64,000 nucleotides of DNA from Christiangramia fulva (GCF_003024155.1 NZ_CP028136.1:248001-312000), one strand, 5' to 3'. Shown: positions 27,880 to 37,114, numbered from the stretch's first letter. Notes: a model not told the origin generated them from the sequence alone. Translations and numbers: made by a program.

Positions 27880-27936
27880 ATGTTAGAAATAAAAAGAAAT
27901 AACTGGTGGTGGAACAACTTACGTCTGAAATCGTGA
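27880..27936 (+). CDS. trp leader peptide (attenuator)
   Basis: An 18-codon frame encoding MLEIKRNNWWWNNLRLKS, with three consecutive TGG codons at 27904-27912. It ends 44 nt before the loop of a strong terminator upstream of trpE. It is the ribosome-stalling sensor of charged tRNA-Trp. The ATG falls at the predicted transcription start, so translation may be leaderless. Similar leaders are known for Bacteroidota trp operons (the Bacteroid-trp RNA motif, from memory). Confidence 0.85.
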   Translation: MLEIKRNNWWWNNLRLKS

Positions 27937-27994
27937 GCTGATTTGCCATTCCTGATATAAAAATCTAAGGCTTGTCTCACGACAAGCCTTTTTT
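27931..27994 (+). promoter_or_regulatory. trp attenuator: terminator and competing antiterminator
   Basis: Terminator: AAGGCTTGTC (27967-27976) pairs perfectly with GACAAGCCTT (27981-27990), loop TCAC, followed by a T-run. Antiterminator: TCGTGAG (27931-27937), which overlaps the leader stop codon, is an exact complement of CTCACGA (27976-27982), that is the loop and flanking bases of the terminator. A ribosome stalled at the Trp codons leaves 27931-27937 free to open the terminator; one that reaches the stop codon covers it and termination follows. Confidence 0.8.
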
Positions 27995-28016
27995 CATTTA
28001 AAATGACATCTTAAAA

Positions 28017-29411
28017 ATGTTCAAATTAAACACCAAATACAAAAAGATCCTTGCCGACACTACCACGCCGGTGAGCATTTATTTAAAACTCCGCGATCGC
28101 TATCCCAACAGCCTTCTTCTTGAAAGTAGCGACTATCACGCCAGCGACAATAGTTTTTCGTACATCTGTTGCAATCCCATCGCTTCTTTTAAGCTTGAAA
28201 ATGGGGAAATAACCGAAACTTTTCCTGACGGAAGTAAAAAAGTCTCTACTCCAGGCGAGCATGCATCAGTTCCTGAAGCCATTCAACAGTTTTCTTCAAA
28301 TTTTGAAACCGATGAATCTCCCTTCAAATTCATAAACAATGGGATCTTCGGCTATATCGCTTATGACGCGGTTACCTATTTTGAAAAAGTCGATATCGCC
28401 AAAAAGGAAAAAGATCTGGATATTCCTGACATTTTTTACGCGGTCTATCAGAACATCATCGCGATCAATCATTTTAAAAATGAAGCCTATATTTTCGACC
28501 ATAGTTATAAAAATGAAGACAGGATAGATGAAATTGAACAACTCCTGAAGGTTAAGAATTTCGCTTCCTATAATTTCACCAGCGAAGGCACAACTACCTC
28601 AAACCTCACCGACCACGAATACCTTAATATGGTAAAAATGGCAAAGGAGCATTGTCATCGAGGCGACGTTTTTCAGCTTGTACTTTCCAGAAGGTTTTCC
28701 CAGAGATTTAAAGGAGACGAATTCAATGTATATCGCGCTCTCCGAAATGTGAACCCCTCTCCCTATCTCTTTTATTTTGACTACGGAAACTTTAAGATCT
28801 TCGGAAGCTCTCCCGAAGCACAACTCATTGTTCAGGATGGCCGGGCAGAAATTCACCCCATTGCCGGCACTTTTAAAAGAACTGGGAATGATGAACAGGA
28901 TGCCGAACTGGCTAAAAAACTTTCGGCAGATACCAAGGAAAATTCAGAACACGTCATGCTGGTCGACCTTGCCCGGAATGATCTAAGCCGAAATGGAAGC
29001 GAGGTGAAGGTAGAAACCTATCGTGAGGTTCAGTTTTTCTCCCATGTGATCCACCTGGTGAGCAAAGTCACTGCAAAAATTGATAAAAATGCGGTCACGC
29101 CACAAATTGTAGCCGATACTTTTCCTGCTGGAACGCTCAGTGGCGCTCCAAAACCCATGGCCTTAAAACTGATTGAAAAAATTGAAAATGTAAACCGAAG
29201 TGCCTACGGCGGCGCCATTGGTTTCATGGATTTCAACGGAAATTTCAACCACGCCATCGTGATCAGGTCATTCGTAAGCAAAAACCATGAATTGCATTAT
29301 CAGGCCGGTGCGGGAATCGTTTCAGAATCACAACCCGAAAACGAATTACAGGAAGTATATAACAAACTGGGCGCTCTCACCCGCGCCCTTGAAATAGCTG
29401 AAGAAATATGA
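28017..29411 (+). CDS. trpE: Anthranilate synthase component I
   Basis: 464 residues. Converts chorismate to anthranilate with ammonia supplied by TrpG. The N-terminal LLES motif (residues 34-37), needed for tryptophan feedback inhibition, is present, followed by the chorismate-binding domain with PIAGTFKRTG, LVDLARNDL and GTLSGAPKPMA. First structural gene of the complete trp operon, preceded by the attenuator. Its 3' end overlaps trpG by 4 nt, suggesting stoichiometric translation of the two subunits. Confidence 0.96.
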   Translation: MFKLNTKYKKILADTTTPVSIYLKLRDRYPNSLLLESSDYHASDNSFSYICCNPIASFKLENGEITETFPDGSKKVSTPGEHASVPEAIQQFSSNFETDESPFKFINNGIFGYIAYDAVTYFEKVDIAKKEKDLDIPDIFYAVYQNIIAINHFKNEAYIFDHSYKNEDRIDEIEQLLKVKNFASYNFTSEGTTTSNLTDHEYLNMVKMAKEHCHRGDVFQLVLSRRFSQRFKGDEFNVYRALRNVNPSPYLFYFDYGNFKIFGSSPEAQLIVQDGRAEIHPIAGTFKRTGNDEQDAELAKKLSADTKENSEHVMLVDLARNDLSRNGSEVKVETYREVQFFSHVIHLVSKVTAKIDKNAVTPQIVADTFPAGTLSGAPKPMALKLIEKIENVNRSAYGGAIGFMDFNGNFNHAIVIRSFVSKNHELHYQAGAGIVSESQPENELQEVYNKLGALTRALEIAEEI

Positions 29412-30022
29412 AAATTTTAGTAATAGATAACTACGATTCCTTCGTGTATAACCTGGTGCACTATCTTGAGGAACTGGATTGTGAGGTGACGGTTCGTAGA
29501 AATGACCAGTTAAACCTTGAGGACGTGAAAGAATATGATAAAATTTTATTGTCCCCGGGGCCGGGAATTCCTGATGAGGCCGGACTTTTAAAACCAATTA
29601 TTAAAGAATATGCCGCTACCAAAAGCATTTTGGGCGTTTGCCTCGGGATGCAGGCAATTGGTGAAGTCTTTGGCGGGAAACTTATCAATCTCGACGAGGT
29701 TTACCACGGAGTTGCTACCGGCATAGAACTTTTTGTTGATGATGAATATTTATTTGAAGGCCTTGAAAAGAACCTTCAGGTAGGCCGATATCATTCGTGG
29801 GTTGTCGAAAAAAAGTTACCAGCTTCTCTTCAGGCTACGAGTTATGATGAAAAAGGAGAAATAATGTCACTGCGACATAAAGAATTTGATGTTCGTGGCG
29901 TCCAGTTCCACCCTGAATCTGTTTTAACTCCTGAAGGAAAAAAAATGATTCAGAACTGGGTCAAAGGCCCCACACATAAACTTCCCGAAGAGGAGGATAA
30001 AAGAACCCGGGCAAACGCCTGA
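29408..30022 (+). CDS. trpG: Anthranilate synthase component II (glutamine amidotransferase)
   Basis: 204 residues, class I glutamine amidotransferase. The nucleophile is Cys78 in GVCLGMQ, and the His168/Glu170 pair is in VQFHPES. It hydrolyses glutamine and channels ammonia to TrpE. The charged C-terminal tail (LPEEEDKRTRANA) extends slightly beyond the core. The gene could also serve p-aminobenzoate synthesis, as dual-use TrpG/PabA proteins do, but its position argues for tryptophan. Confidence 0.95.
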   Translation: MKILVIDNYDSFVYNLVHYLEELDCEVTVRRNDQLNLEDVKEYDKILLSPGPGIPDEAGLLKPIIKEYAATKSILGVCLGMQAIGEVFGGKLINLDEVYHGVATGIELFVDDEYLFEGLEKNLQVGRYHSWVVEKKLPASLQATSYDEKGEIMSLRHKEFDVRGVQFHPESVLTPEGKKMIQNWVKGPTHKLPEEEDKRTRANA

Positions 30023-30050
30023 TTTTTAAAATTTTCATTAAAAAGTAAAA

Positions 30051-31046
30051 ATGAAAGAACTTTTAAACAGACTCATCAATCACGAAACCATAAGCCGCGA
30101 AGAAGCGAAACAGGTGATCTTTAATATTTCTGAAGGAAAATATTCTGAAATGCAGATCGCCGCTTTTCTTACCGTTTATATGATGCGCAGTGTGACCATT
30201 GAAGAACTTGAGGGTTTTCGAGATGCCCTGCTGGAATTGTGCATTCATGTAGATCTTTCAGAATTTGACCCGGTGGATCTTTGCGGGACCGGTGGCGACA
30301 GTAAAAATACTTTCAATATTTCAACTACCTCTTCATTTGTAACGGCTGGTGCGGGGGTAAAAGTGGCAAAACATGGCAATTACGGCGTTTCTTCGGTAAG
30401 CGGAAGTTCCAACGTCATGGAATCCCTAGGTATCAAATTCAGCAGCGATGAAAGTTTTCTAAAAAAATGTATCGAGGAGGCCAATATTTGCATTTTACAC
30501 GCTCCGCTTTTTCATCCGGCAATGAAAAATGTGGCCCCGGTTCGAAAAGGCCTGGCCGTAAAGACCTTTTTCAATATGCTCGGCCCAATGGTGAATCCGG
30601 CTTTTCCAAAAAATCAGCTCGTGGGCGTATTCAGCCTTGAAATGGCGCGAATGTATGCGTATCTTTACCAGAACACCGATAAAAATTATACTATTTTGCA
30701 CGCCCTTGATGGTTATGATGAGATTTCCCTTACGGGCGAAACAAAATGTATTCGGAATAATTCAGAAAGTATGCTGAAACCTTCAGATTTTGGTGTTTCT
30801 GAATTAAAAGCTGAAGAAATAGCCGGTGGAGGTTCTGTGGAAAGTTCCGCGGAAATACTTGTTTCCATTCTGAAAGGTGAAGGTTCCGAGGCTCAGACCA
30901 ATGTGGTTTGTGCCAATGCCGGAATGGCAATCGCCACTTCCAGAAACCTGGGAGCAAAAGAAGGATTTGAACAGGCCCGGGAAGCAATTAGTAATGGAAA
31001 AGCTTACCAAAGCTTTAAAAAATTACAGGAATTAAGTAAAATTTGA
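30051..31046 (+). CDS. trpD: Anthranilate phosphoribosyltransferase
   Basis: 331 residues. Transfers the phosphoribosyl group of PRPP to anthranilate. The signature DLCGTGGDSKNTFNISTTSS with GAGVKVAKHGNYGVSS is intact. The stop TGA overlaps the trpC start (TGATG), indicating coupled translation. Confidence 0.96.
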   Translation: MKELLNRLINHETISREEAKQVIFNISEGKYSEMQIAAFLTVYMMRSVTIEELEGFRDALLELCIHVDLSEFDPVDLCGTGGDSKNTFNISTTSSFVTAGAGVKVAKHGNYGVSSVSGSSNVMESLGIKFSSDESFLKKCIEEANICILHAPLFHPAMKNVAPVRKGLAVKTFFNMLGPMVNPAFPKNQLVGVFSLEMARMYAYLYQNTDKNYTILHALDGYDEISLTGETKCIRNNSESMLKPSDFGVSELKAEEIAGGGSVESSAEILVSILKGEGSEAQTNVVCANAGMAIATSRNLGAKEGFEQAREAISNGKAYQSFKKLQELSKI

Positions 31047-31843
31047 TGAATATTCTCGATAAAATAGTAGCTGATAAGAGGAAAGAAGTCGCACTGAAAA
31101 AGTCGTTGATTCCAGAGTCACAACTCAAAAAATCAGTTCTTTTTAACCGGAACGTGAAGTCACTGGCTGAAAGTCTGAAAAATTCCGCTTCGGGAATCAT
31201 CGCCGAGCACAAACGAAGATCTCCTTCCAAAGCGGTGATCAATCAAAGCCTGAATGTTCAGGATGTGGTGAGGGGTTATGAAAATGCGGGTGCCGCTGGT
31301 ATTTCTGTTTTAACGGACGGAAAATATTTCGGGGGTTCACTTGATGACCTGTTGCTGGCAAGAGCTTCGGTAAAAATTCCTATTTTGAGAAAGGAATTCA
31401 TGATAGACGAATATCAGATCCTGGAGGCAAAAGCACACGGTGCCGATGCTATTTTGCTGATCGCCGCGGTACTTTCAAAAGAAGAATTACAAAAACTGGC
31501 AAATTCGGCTAAAGATCTCGGTCTCGATATTTTACTGGAAGTTCACAATGAGGAAGAACTGGAAAAATCGGCAGGAATTCCGGCAGATATGATCGGCGTA
31601 AATAACCGAAATTTAAAGACTTTTGAAGTAAGTACCGAAAACAGTAAAAAACTGGCAAAGCTTATTCCTGATGGAATCGTAAAGGTTTCGGAAAGCGGGA
31701 TCAGCAATCCGGAAGTGATCTCCGATTTAAGGGATTATGGTTACGAAGGATTCCTGATCGGTGAGAATTTCATGAAAACCCAGAATCCCGGTGATGCCGC
31801 CATTCATTTTATTGAAAAACTAAAAACTGCCATAACCAGATGA
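31046..31843 (+). CDS. trpC: Indole-3-glycerol phosphate synthase
   Basis: About 265 residues from the ATG at 31046; a TTG three bases earlier is less likely. The TIM barrel carries the catalytic IIAEHKRRSPSK and the later LRKEFMIDEYQ and GVNNRNLKTF motifs. Ring-closes CdRP to indole-3-glycerol phosphate. Not fused to trpF, unlike in enterobacteria. Overlaps trpF by 4 nt. Confidence 0.96.
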   Translation: MNILDKIVADKRKEVALKKSLIPESQLKKSVLFNRNVKSLAESLKNSASGIIAEHKRRSPSKAVINQSLNVQDVVRGYENAGAAGISVLTDGKYFGGSLDDLLLARASVKIPILRKEFMIDEYQILEAKAHGADAILLIAAVLSKEELQKLANSAKDLGLDILLEVHNEEELEKSAGIPADMIGVNNRNLKTFEVSTENSKKLAKLIPDGIVKVSESGISNPEVISDLRDYGYEGFLIGENFMKTQNPGDAAIHFIEKLKTAITR

Positions 31844-32553
31844 AAGAAAAAACTACTAAAGAAAAAACCCTGATCACTCCCGCTTCGGGACAGAGTTCAG
31901 GCCTCAGCCTTAAGGTCTGCGGGATGCAACAGCCTGGAAATATGCTCCAGGTTGCAGAAATTGAACCTGATTATATGGGTTTTATTTTTTATGATAAAAG
32001 TCCGCGATACTTTGAAGGAGAATTGCCCGAGCTACCTCCGGAGATCAAGAAAACTGGTGTATTTGTAAACGCTTCCCTTGCTGAAATCGTAAAAAAAGTT
32101 TCAGAATATAACCTAAACGCGGTACAATTACATGGGGAAGAATCGGCGGCTTTTTGTAAAGATTTGAGGGTTCAGCTTCAAAAAATGGGAAATACACCCG
32201 AGATCATTAAAGTTTTTTCGGTGGGTGCAGATTTCAATTTTCAGGAAATTAAAGCTTTTGAAGGCATTGTAGATTATTTCCTTTTTGACACCAAAGGTGA
32301 AAATCATGGAGGTAATGGAACTCCTTTCAATTGGGAAATTTTAATGGATTATCCTTCAAATACGCCTTTCTTTTTAAGTGGAGGTATTGGCCCCGAACAT
32401 GGCAGCGCTATTTCAGAACTGAAAAACCATTTCTTCAGATTAGGAAAACCCGGACTCCTTTACGCCATTGACGTAAACAGCAAATTTGAGTTAAGACCAG
32501 GCCTTAAAAAATTAAAAGAATTAAAAGATTTTAAATCTCAGATCAACATATAA
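31840..32553 (+). CDS. trpF: Phosphoribosylanthranilate isomerase
   Basis: 237 residues. The TIM-barrel starts at [14 protein letters not shown] (catalytic Cys in KVCGM) and ends with the phosphate-binding [10 protein letters not shown] and the general acid Asp in FLFDTKG. About 23 hydrophilic residues ([21 protein letters not shown]) precede the usual start of the family. They may be a true extension, since no better in-frame ATG is seen before KVCGM. Overlaps trpB by one nucleotide. Confidence 0.94.
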   Translation: MKEKTTKEKTLITPASGQSSGLSLKVCGMQQPGNMLQVAEIEPDYMGFIFYDKSPRYFEGELPELPPEIKKTGVFVNASLAEIVKKVSEYNLNAVQLHGEESAAFCKDLRVQLQKMGNTPEIIKVFSVGADFNFQEIKAFEGIVDYFLFDTKGENHGGNGTPFNWEILMDYPSNTPFFLSGGIGPEHGSAISELKNHFFRLGKPGLLYAIDVNSKFELRPGLKKLKELKDFKSQINI

Positions 32554-33734
32554 TGACCTATCAGGCAGATGAAAAGGGATATTACGGTGAATTTGGCGGT
32601 GCTTATATTCCCGAAATGCTTTATCCGAATGTAGAAGAATTGCGCTCGCGCTATCTGGATATCATGAAAGAGAATTCTTTTCAGAAAGAATTCAAAGAAC
32701 TTCTGAAGGAATATGTGGGCCGCCCTACCCCGCTCTATTACGCGAAAAGGTTCAGTGAAAAATACGGGACCAAAGTCTATTTGAAACGGGAAGACCTATG
32801 CCATACCGGCGCTCATAAAGTGAACAATACCGTGGGGCAGATCCTGATGGCTAAAAAACTGGGTAAAAACCGAATTATCGCCGAAACCGGGGCGGGACAG
32901 CATGGTGTTGCTACCGCTACGGTTTGCGCATTGATGGGGATCGAGTGCATAGTTTATATGGGTGAGATCGATATTGAACGGCAGGCGCCGAATGTTGCCA
33001 GGATGAAAATGCTTGGTGCTAAAGTAGTTCCCGCAAAATCGGGCAGCCGAACGCTTAAAGACGCGACCAATGAAGCGATTCGGGACTGGATCAATAATCC
33101 GGTAGACACCCATTACATCATTGGTTCTGTGGTGGGACCGCATCCCTATCCCGATATGGTGGCGAGGTTTCAGAGCGTGATTTCAGAGGAAATTAAAAAT
33201 CAGCTGAAGGAAAAAGAAGGCACTGAAAATCCCGATTTTGTTGTGGCTTGTGTAGGCGGAGGAAGCAATGCAGCGGGTGCTTATTTTCATTATCTCGATA
33301 ACCCGGAAGTAGGAATCATTGCCGTGGAAGCTGCCGGAAAAGGAATCGATTCGGGTGAAAGCGCGGCGACCTCAGCGCTGGGAAAAGTCGGCATTATTCA
33401 CGGAAGCAAAACATTGCTGATGCAAACCGGCGACGGACAGATCACTGAACCCTATTCCATTTCGGCGGGACTTGATTATCCGGGAGTCGGGCCGATGCAC
33501 GCTAATCTTTTCAAAAGCGGAAGAGGAGAATTCATAAGCATTACCGATGAAGCCGCGATGAAAGCCGGACTCGAACTGGCAAAACTGGAAGGAATTATTC
33601 CCGCTATTGAAACTTCGCATGCCCTGGCTATTTTTGAGGACCGCAAATTCAAGAAAGATGATATTGTCGTGGTAAACCTTTCGGGTCGCGGAGATAAAGA
33701 TTTGAACACCTATATCGATTATTTCAATTTGTAA
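32553..33734 (+). CDS. trpB: Tryptophan synthase beta subunit
   Basis: 393 residues, fold-type II PLP enzyme. The PLP lysine is Lys89 in HTGAHKVNN, and the catalytic Glu lies in [10 protein letters not shown]. The glycine-rich phosphate loop GGGSNA and the C-terminal NLSGRGDKD are present. Joins indole with serine. A full-length TrpB1-type subunit that should work with TrpA encoded after a repeat element. Confidence 0.97.
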   Translation: MTYQADEKGYYGEFGGAYIPEMLYPNVEELRSRYLDIMKENSFQKEFKELLKEYVGRPTPLYYAKRFSEKYGTKVYLKREDLCHTGAHKVNNTVGQILMAKKLGKNRIIAETGAGQHGVATATVCALMGIECIVYMGEIDIERQAPNVARMKMLGAKVVPAKSGSRTLKDATNEAIRDWINNPVDTHYIIGSVVGPHPYPDMVARFQSVISEEIKNQLKEKEGTENPDFVVACVGGGSNAAGAYFHYLDNPEVGIIAVEAAGKGIDSGESAATSALGKVGIIHGSKTLLMQTGDGQITEPYSISAGLDYPGVGPMHANLFKSGRGEFISITDEAAMKAGLELAKLEGIIPAIETSHALAIFEDRKFKKDDIVVVNLSGRGDKDLNTYIDYFNL

Positions 33735-33745
33735 TAAAACTAATA

Positions 33746-33848
33746 TTGTCATTCTGAACTTGTTTCAGAATCTTCAGAGACGCTGAAATAAATTCAGCGT
33801 GACGAGGGAAAAGGAGTTAGCTTCGCCGCTATGCTCCTCCCAATGACC
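33746..33848. repeat. Palindromic dispersed repeat between trpB and trpA
   Basis: A roughly 100-bp element bounded by GTCATT (33748-33753) and AATGAC (33842-33847). Inside are hairpins ATTCTGAA/TTCAGAAT (33751-33758, 33764-33771) and ACGCTGAA/TTCAGCGT, then a GGAG-TTAGC...GCTA-TG-CTCC stem. The two ends resemble two widespread dispersed motifs (GTCATTCTGAACTTGTTTCA and, reversed, GTCATTGGGAGGAG). It breaks an otherwise tightly overlapping operon. Confidence 0.7.
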
Positions 33849-33855
33849 TAAGAAA

Positions 33856-34632
33856 ATGATAATGAACAGAATTCAACAAAAACTGCAGGAAGATCACAAA
33901 CTGCTTTCCATTTATTTTACAGCCGGATTTCCGGCGATCAACGATACCGAAAAGATAATCCTCGATTTGGAAAAAAGCGGCGTAGATTTTATTGAAATAG
34001 GATTACCATTTAGCGATCCGCTGGCCGATGGACCAACCATACAGGAAAGCTCTACAAAAGCGCTGAAGAATGGGATGACCACCAATAAACTTTTCGATCA
34101 GCTGAAAAGTATCCGTGAAAAAGTGGAAATTCCGCTGGTCATTATGGGTTATTTCAATCCTATTTTGCAATATGGAGTTGAGAATTTTTGTAAAAAATGC
34201 CAGGAAACAGGCATTGACGGACTCATCATTCCAGACCTTCCTGTAGACGTTTATCATGAAGAATATCAGGAGTTGTTCGCGAAATATGGGCTGCTCAATA
34301 TTTTCCTGATCACTCCGCAAACTTCAGAAGAACGCATCAGGTTTATCGATTCGGTTTCCAAAGGTTTTATCTACATGGTAAGCAGCGCGAGCGTAACCGG
34401 TTCTACCAGCGGATTTGGAGAGGAAACCAGGAATTATTTCAAAAGAATAAATGATCTCCAGCTTAAGAATCCGCAGATCGTCGGCTTCGGAATAAAAGAT
34501 CATGATACTTTTAAACAAGCCACTGAATATGCAAAAGGAGCGATCATTGGCAGCGCTTTTATCAAAAATCTCAATGAAAAAGGAACTTCATCAATTTCTG
34601 AATTTGTGAAAAATGTTAAAGCTTTAACCTAA
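33856..34632 (+). CDS. trpA: Tryptophan synthase alpha subunit
   Basis: 258 residues (a second ATG two codons in is possible). Catalytic Glu47 and Asp58 lie in the diagnostic IEIGLPFSDPLADGP segment. Cleaves indole-3-glycerol phosphate and passes indole to TrpB. It is the only trp gene separated from its neighbour by more than 30 nt, because of the inserted repeat element. Confidence 0.96.
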   Translation: MIMNRIQQKLQEDHKLLSIYFTAGFPAINDTEKIILDLEKSGVDFIEIGLPFSDPLADGPTIQESSTKALKNGMTTNKLFDQLKSIREKVEIPLVIMGYFNPILQYGVENFCKKCQETGIDGLIIPDLPVDVYHEEYQELFAKYGLLNIFLITPQTSEERIRFIDSVSKGFIYMVSSASVTGSTSGFGEETRNYFKRINDLQLKNPQIVGFGIKDHDTFKQATEYAKGAIIGSAFIKNLNEKGTSSISEFVKNVKALT

Positions 34633-34705
34633 TTGTAACAGAGCATTAGCATGTTTTGAGCAGACTTATCCTTAAATTAGGATTGAATCATAAAAAACGA
34701 CAATT

Positions 34706-34849
34706 ATGGGAGGACCTATTGAAGATAAGCACAGAAAAAGAAAAGATAAGGATGAAAATCCTTTGAACGAGATTGGAAACCGCGATAAGCAAACCAATGA
34801 TGTTGATTTTGAGGATGAAACCATCAGAGATCAGCAAAACAAAAAATAA
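34706..34849 (+). CDS. Tiny hydrophilic protein of unknown function
   Basis: A 47-codon frame (MGGPIEDKHRKRKDKDENPL...), very rich in Asp, Lys, Arg and Glu with no hydrophobic core, probably intrinsically disordered. It ends one base before the Thx-like gene, which suggests a dicistron. No family recognised. Coding status rests on clean start, spacing and gene-like organisation only. Confidence 0.5.
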   Translation: MGGPIEDKHRKRKDKDENPLNEIGNRDKQTNDVDFEDETIRDQQNKK

Positions 34850-34850
34850 A

Positions 34851-34985
34851 ATGGGAAAAGGCGATAAAAAAACCAAACGCGGTAAAATCGCGATCGGCAC
34901 ACACGGAAAGTTACGCCCTAAACGCAAAAAATTTAAGGTGAAACCCACCACTTTAGCCGATCAGGATAAAAAAGAATTGCAATAA
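34851..34985 (+). CDS. 30S ribosomal protein Thx-like small basic protein
   Basis: 44 residues, MGKGDKKTKRGKIAIGTHGK..., matching the Thx family pattern MGKGDKKxxRGKIxxGxxGxxRPKxKK. Thx sits at the head of the 30S subunit in Thermus and is common in Bacteroidota. The C-terminal extension (VKPTTLADQDKKELQ) is longer than in Thermus. Family assignment from memory of the motif. Confidence 0.75.
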   Translation: MGKGDKKTKRGKIAIGTHGKLRPKRKKFKVKPTTLADQDKKELQ

Positions 34986-34988
34986 CGC

Positions 34989-35657
34989 CTAGAAAAATTC
35001 TTTATATTGAAGGACCCTGAAATCAATGGTATTGAATTCAGGGTTTTTCTTTTTGAGCTCTTTATAGAGCTCAGAACTTCCAATCGCTATGTTCGCGGAA
35101 CCAGACGGAGCAATTAATGAAACGGTTTTTATCAGCCTTCCGTCAAGTACAAACTGGTGGATTTTAGGGGAATCGTTTGATATTAATTTCATCCTGATAT
35201 CGGGATGATCTTCCTTTAAATGTTTCCGAAAAAAATATTCCGGTCCGTTTTTCGAATTCCCACCGGTAAATAAAAGTGTTTCGATTTTAGGATGATTTCG
35301 AAGAATTTTGATCATATCCCGCAATTCTACTTTTCGCATCCCGAGGTCAGAGGCATCTATCTTTTCACGCCGGCTGCTTTCCACCACATCACAAATTCCA
35401 ATTCGGCGGCTGCGAAGAAAATCTTTACGCTGCTTCACGGCTTCTTCGGTATTTTCAAATTTCAGGCCGAGGTCAAAAATTTTATTCAGTACGATCCAAA
35501 GCAGTCCGTCACGACTCCCGTAACAAAAATCTAAATCATCTTCCTTGAGCTGTCTTTTGGTAAAACGCGGCGGTGGCAGGGTGCCCACGATGAGTTTCGT
35601 GGCATTTTCGGGAATAAAAGGATCGTATGGATGTTTGTGATGAAAAAGTTGTTTCAT
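34989..35657 (-). CDS. Uracil-DNA-glycosylase-fold protein
   Basis: 222 residues. The beginning LIVGTLPPPRF fits UDG motif A (GxxPPP) and the late LIAPSGSANIA fits the motif B region, with LLFTGG in between. Members are DNA base-excision enzymes or inactive relatives. Catalytic competence cannot be judged. It lies 25 nt after yaaA on the same strand; the pairing with a stress protein fits a repair role. Confidence 0.65.
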   Translation of the reverse strand: MKQLFHHKHPYDPFIPENATKLIVGTLPPPRFTKRQLKEDDLDFCYGSRDGLLWIVLNKIFDLGLKFENTEEAVKQRKDFLRSRRIGICDVVESSRREKIDASDLGMRKVELRDMIKILRNHPKIETLLFTGGNSKNGPEYFFRKHLKEDHPDIRMKLISNDSPKIHQFVLDGRLIKTVSLIAPSGSANIAIGSSELYKELKKKNPEFNTIDFRVLQYKEFF

Positions 35658-35682
35658 AGCTTAAGCTATAAGCGGTAAGCCT

Positions 35683-36444
35683 TTACCTAATAAAGGTGGG
35701 TTCATTCTCATTTTCGGTATGCTGTTCACTAAAGCGGTAACCTTCATAATCGAAGCCTTTGACATCGTCCAGGGTTTGACAGTCTTTATCGATGATATAT
35801 CGAACCATAGAACCTCTGGCTTTTTTCGCGTAAAAACTGATAATCTTGAGATTTCCGTTTTTGAAATCCTTAAAAACAGGAGAAATTACAGGAACTTTCA
35901 GCTTTTTCGTATCAACAGCCTTAAAATATTCATTGCTGGCAAGATTCAGAAAAAGTTCATCGTCTTTAAGTTCATTATTGAGATAATCGGTCACCTTTTT
36001 ATGCCATACTTCGTAAAGGTTTTTCTTTCTTTCGATTCCGATATCGGTTCCCATTTCCAGGCGATACGGCTGAATAAGATCCAAAGGCCTTAAAATTCCA
36101 TACATCCCGGAAAGAATTCGTAATGTATCCTGGAGTTTATCCAGCTTCTCTGTAGGAATTGTATAGGCATCCAGTCCTGTATAAACATCGCCGTTAAAGG
36201 CATACATGGCGGGACGGGAATTCTTTTTATTATGATCTTCTTCAAACTCCTGGTACCGCGTATAATTTAGATCTGCCAGTTTATCGCTGATGCTCATTAA
36301 TTTTGAAATCTCTTTTTTGCTTTGCCTGGAAAGTTTGCGGTTCAATTTGCCAGCAGTTTCCAGAAATTCGGGCTGAGTGCCTCGAGTGGTTGGTAATTTT
36401 GAATCGTAATCCAGCGTTTTCGCCGGGGAAACAACAATTTTCAT
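35683..36444 (-). CDS. yaaA: YaaA-family peroxide-stress protein
   Basis: 253 residues beginning [13 protein letters not shown], the family hallmark, with YTRYQEF and [15 protein letters not shown] ([12 protein letters not shown]) segments and the C-terminal FYAKKARG motif. In E. coli YaaA lowers free iron and protects DNA during peroxide stress. Upstream partner of the UDG-fold gene. Confidence 0.9.
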   Translation of the reverse strand: MKIVVSPAKTLDYDSKLPTTRGTQPEFLETAGKLNRKLSRQSKKEISKLMSISDKLADLNYTRYQEFEEDHNKKNSRPAMYAFNGDVYTGLDAYTIPTEKLDKLQDTLRILSGMYGILRPLDLIQPYRLEMGTDIGIERKKNLYEVWHKKVTDYLNNELKDDELFLNLASNEYFKAVDTKKLKVPVISPVFKDFKNGNLKIISFYAKKARGSMVRYIIDKDCQTLDDVKGFDYEGYRFSEQHTENENEPTFIR

Positions 36445-36580
36445 TTCTTTCGTTTAATTTTCTATCAAAGATAAGCCATAGCTTCAAAAACCGAAAAACT
36501 GAGGAAATTAGTTTCTTATGAACCCTTAGCGGTCATTGTAATGCGACATCCTGCCTAATAACAAATATCAAAAACTGTAT

Positions 36581-36952
36581 TCAATGAAACTTCTTTCTTG
36601 ACTTCTCAATAACTGACATATTAACCTTTGCCCATTTTTCTTATTTATCAATAAGTGGGAAAAGAGATTTCCCTAAATCTGTGATGGTATATTCAACTCT
36701 TGGCGGAACTTCTGCATAAATAGTACGCTTTAAAAACCCATCCGCTTCTAAAGTCCTTAAAGTAACTGTCAGCATTTTTTGTGAAATGTCCGAACCAATC
36801 GCTTTATTGAGTTCATTAAAACGTAAGGTTTCATTCTTACCCAAAATAAGCAAAACAAGTAAAGACCATTTGTCCCCAAAACGGTCTAACACCTTTCATA
36901 CCGGGCAGTTTTGAATATTTAACTCATTTTCTAGAATTTTTATTTTACTCAT
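36581..36952 (-). pseudogene. Broken HxlR-family regulator (copy 1)
   Basis: The 124-codon frame corresponds exactly to the intact gene 1894 bp downstream. Codon 19 is TGA (36896-36898) where the intact copy has AGA, and codon 104 is TAA (36641-36643) where it has TTG. What remains open, 36641-36892 from a GTG, encodes 83 residues covering the complete winged-helix core (LDRFGDKWSLLVLLILG...). So a short DNA-binding peptide could still be made. Otherwise a pseudogene. Confidence 0.8.
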
Positions 36953-37010
36953 AGTGCTGACTTTCATTAATAGTTACTTGAATGTTAGCTACCCACTATT
37001 AAGTGCCTTC

Positions 37011-37073
37011 TTGTTTATTTTAACAAACTAATATATATTTGATAACCTTTTAGAAGTAACTAACTTTTAGTAA
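37011..37073 (+). promoter_or_regulatory. Promoter and candidate HxlR operator for the retropepsin-like gene
   Basis: TTG (37011-37013), 20-nt spacer, and -7 TATATTTG (37034-37041). Just downstream lies an imperfect inverted repeat TAACTAA-CTT-TTAGTAA (37057-37073), one mismatch from the perfect version in copy 2. The gene starts at 37115. This is the part of copy 1 that faces the retropepsin-like gene. Confidence 0.6.
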
Positions 37074-37114
37074 TCAAAGGTAATGATTTTTATAACAACC
37101 TAAATATCATAAAG

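Larger units (their letters stand above)
36535..37084. repeat. 550-bp direct repeat, copy 1 (hxlR plus divergent promoter)
   Basis: Aligns without gaps to 38429-38978 at a constant offset of 1894 bp. It carries the broken hxlR gene and the intergenic promoter/operator. Positions 36696-36897 (202 bp) are identical in both copies, while the 115 bp before this core hold about 14 mismatches and the region after it several more. Confidence 0.85.
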
